DNA from: Deinococcus radiophilus
GTDB taxonomy: Bacteria > Deinococcota > Deinococci > Deinococcales > Deinococcaceae
Reading direction: 5' to 3'
NCBI RefSeq assembly: GCF_020889625.1
Contig: NZ_CP086380.1
Location: forward strand, 2,088,001-2,152,000
Length of the DNA: 64,000 nucleotides
The notes under the pieces were generated by a model. That model did no database searches. It saw only the letters and a list, made by a program, of their open reading frames with translations, and had not been told where the DNA came from. A program made the position numbers and the translations under genes. Shown here piece by piece: positions 62,736 through 64,000 of this stretch; within the stretch, counting starts at the first letter, position 1; the number at the start of each line of letters is the position of its first letter.

Positions 62736-63836
62736 TCAGTAGGTGACAACTTCGTCTAAAGGCGCTCCTGGTGGGCAAAAGGGCTGGGTCAACAGGTCTA
62801 GGACAGCCATGAACTGTTTGGGTTTCCACCGTAAGGCATCCACGAGATGCTGAGCACCGTGCCGCACCAGACTGACCGCTCTACGACCATGCTTGAGAAC
62901 GGGGATGGGCTGGGTCTGGCCCAGCCAGACCCCCAGGCGCAAGCAGAACACCCAGGCCAGTGTCACCAGGCCAAAGAGCCGCTGTAGACGGCTCCTTTCC
63001 GTCATCCCAGTCCGCTCCAGGTCGAAGCCTCGCATCTTGAAGCTGCTGAAGGTGCACTCGATTGACCAGCGCTGCTTGTACAGCTTCCAGGTCTTCCGAG
63101 CGCTGAAATCTGTGGCAATGATGACGAGGTCACCTGTGGATGACCTCGTCGCGACCACCCGCATGAGTTCGCCAAACACGAACACCTTTTCGTCGATTTC
63201 ATGGAAATGACCGTGCTGGACGTGCTTAAACCATTCCTTCCCATTCGTGTCGTCCAGCATGTCGCTGTGCCGAATGCGGATCGCCCGCTTGATGCCTTGA
63301 CGACGGAGAAAACGGAACCACTCCGCACCGATGAACTCACGGTCAGCCACCAGGCCTTGCCAGCGTTTCGCTGGCAAGACGCGGAGGAGCTTCAATACCA
63401 GCCACATACGGGCATAGGTATGGCTGTTCCCAGACTCATCAAGAGGAACCCAAATCAGGGGCAGGGTGAAGCCATGAACCACGGCTCCAAGCACCAGAAA
63501 ATTGATGGGCGTTTCCCCATGCTCCCAGTTGGTGCGGTCCAGACTCAGCAACACCTTCCCCGGTGGAAGATGGACGACGAGCAGAGCGATGAAAAAGTCC
63601 ATGTCCAGCTGCTCATCCCGGAAGGTTCGGTCCGCCCTTCTTTTCTTGGCTTGCGGCGTGCTGATACCGGGCATGTGAGGACTCAGGTCGTGATGATTGA
63701 TGCTCCTCGCGGCAATCATCGCCAGAAGCACATCGATCAGCCGCTGAAGGGTGTCAATGCGGAGGTGACTCGCGTGTGCTTTGAAGTGGCGGGTCAGTAC
63801 GGTAGCCTGCTGGGCGGCGGATTCTGTTGTTTTCAC
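62736..63836 (-). CDS. IS4-family transposase
   Basis: About 366 residues from GTG 63836. DDE residues: Asp in LLSLDRTNWEHG, Asp in GLVADREFIGAEWF, Glu in LYKQRWSIECTFSSFKMRGFDLERT (the Y-R/K-x-x-W-x-I-E signature of IS4). The frame is open further up to the right terminal repeat, but that part is unconserved and holds a long palindrome, so the start is uncertain. Its stop lies inside the left terminal repeat, 12 nt before the hsdR ATG. Confidence 0.9.
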   Translation of the reverse strand: MKTTESAAQQATVLTRHFKAHASHLRIDTLQRLIDVLLAMIAARSINHHDLSPHMPGISTPQAKKRRADRTFRDEQLDMDFFIALLVVHLPPGKVLLSLDRTNWEHGETPINFLVLGAVVHGFTLPLIWVPLDESGNSHTYARMWLVLKLLRVLPAKRWQGLVADREFIGAEWFRFLRRQGIKRAIRIRHSDMLDDTNGKEWFKHVQHGHFHEIDEKVFVFGELMRVVATRSSTGDLVIIATDFSARKTWKLYKQRWSIECTFSSFKMRGFDLERTGMTERSRLQRLFGLVTLAWVFCLRLGVWLGQTQPIPVLKHGRRAVSLVRHGAQHLVDALRWKPKQFMAVLDLLTQPFCPPGAPLDEVVTY

Positions 63837-63854
63837 ACTCTCAGGAAACCGTGA

Positions 63855-63890
63855 ACAGTCGGCCCCATCAAGCTTGATGGGGCCGACTGT
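63855..63890. promoter_or_regulatory. 36-bp perfect palindrome in the IS4 transposase leader
   Basis: ACAGTCGGCCCCATCAAG is followed directly by its exact inverse complement. On the plus strand it is followed by TTTTT (63893-63897), a terminator-like shape. On the minus strand it would fold just before the transposase start in any transcript entering from outside. Confidence 0.7.
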
Positions 63891-63949
63891 TGGTTTTTGC
63901 CGTCTAGGACAATGTGAAACTGAAGTTGTCACCTACTGAGGTTCAGCTG

Positions 63950-64000
63950 CCCCCAATTCTTGGTCAGAGATAGGGGGGGCTTGGCCTAGGAAGAAAGACT
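63950..64000. other. Right edge, beyond the IS4 element
   Basis: 51 bp. Together with the sequence left of the IS this was the region upstream of hsdR. On the minus strand it has GGGGG about 11-15 nt before the hsdR start once the IS is removed, a possible original ribosome-binding site. Too short to assign a gene. Confidence 0.4.

Larger units (their letters stand above)
62735..63940 (-). mobile_element. IS4-type insertion sequence with intact ends
   Basis: 1206 bp. Perfect 19-bp terminal inverted repeats CTCAGTAGGTGACAACTTC (62735-62753 and, inverted, 63922-63940). GTTCAGCTG flanks both ends (62726-62734 and 63941-63949), a 9-bp target duplication, so insertion is recent enough to be intact. 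It carries one transposase gene pointing toward hsdR. Confidence 0.93.

Overview
The window is chromosomal DNA of a high-GC bacterium that looks like a Deinococcus. The gene content fits the genus: a PdxST vitamin B6 pathway, a ba3-type cytochrome oxidase, MazEF, an HRDC/degenerate PLP-fold fusion, and a MurE without the DNPR motif expected of diaminopimelate-adding enzymes. Start signals fit as well. At least fifteen genes begin 5-7 nt after a TANNNT-like -10 hexamer, with no Shine-Dalgarno sequence between (leaderless genes). The species was not identified.

The first 53 kb is ordinary core genome in short operons. Layout: end of a quinate-dehydrogenase-like gene; pdxR divergent from pdxST; hflX; tRNA-Ser and tRNA-Lys; murE, slyD; moeA, a DAHP synthase/chorismate mutase, a 2H phosphoesterase; mrp with a SufR-like regulator; a sodium:alanine symporter; a peroxiredoxin; chrA; the HRDC fusion, a glycosyltransferase; a large cell-wall amidase; dus, hemC, ansA; a small uncharacterised operon; tatD; the purine cluster purC-purS-purQ-(membrane protein)-purL-purF; mazEF divergent from a histidine phosphatase; the ba3 oxidase operon with its own cytochrome c; an S41 protease, an MFS transporter, an HtrA-like protease, mutY; an IS630 copy; lon, a YqgE-family gene, a YggS-family gene. 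A few decayed genes (a DUF1905 remnant and a P-loop pseudogene) lie between them.

From tRNA-Ile at 53.4 kb to the right edge the character changes. A tyrosine recombinase follows the tRNA. Then come an unknown gene, an HTH plus PD-(D/E)XK nuclease-like gene, a large SF2-helicase-like gene, about 960 bp rich in hairpins but without a convincing gene, a DUF45 metalloprotease, a type I restriction subunit hsdR, and an IS4-type element with 19-bp terminal repeats and a 9-bp target duplication. The island's far end and hsdM/hsdS are not in the window.

The main points worth attention are: (i) the recombinase/nuclease/helicase module with its hairpin-rich region; (ii) a perfect inverted repeat that carries the -10 boxes of both mazEF and the divergent phosphatase gene; (iii) an apparent AUU start for hflX; (iv) two PLP-fold proteins, PdxR and the HRDC fusion, lacking the PLP lysine; (v) two IS elements inserted just upstream of start codons, one directly behind the -10 box of a leaderless gene and one between hsdR and its likely ribosome-binding site.
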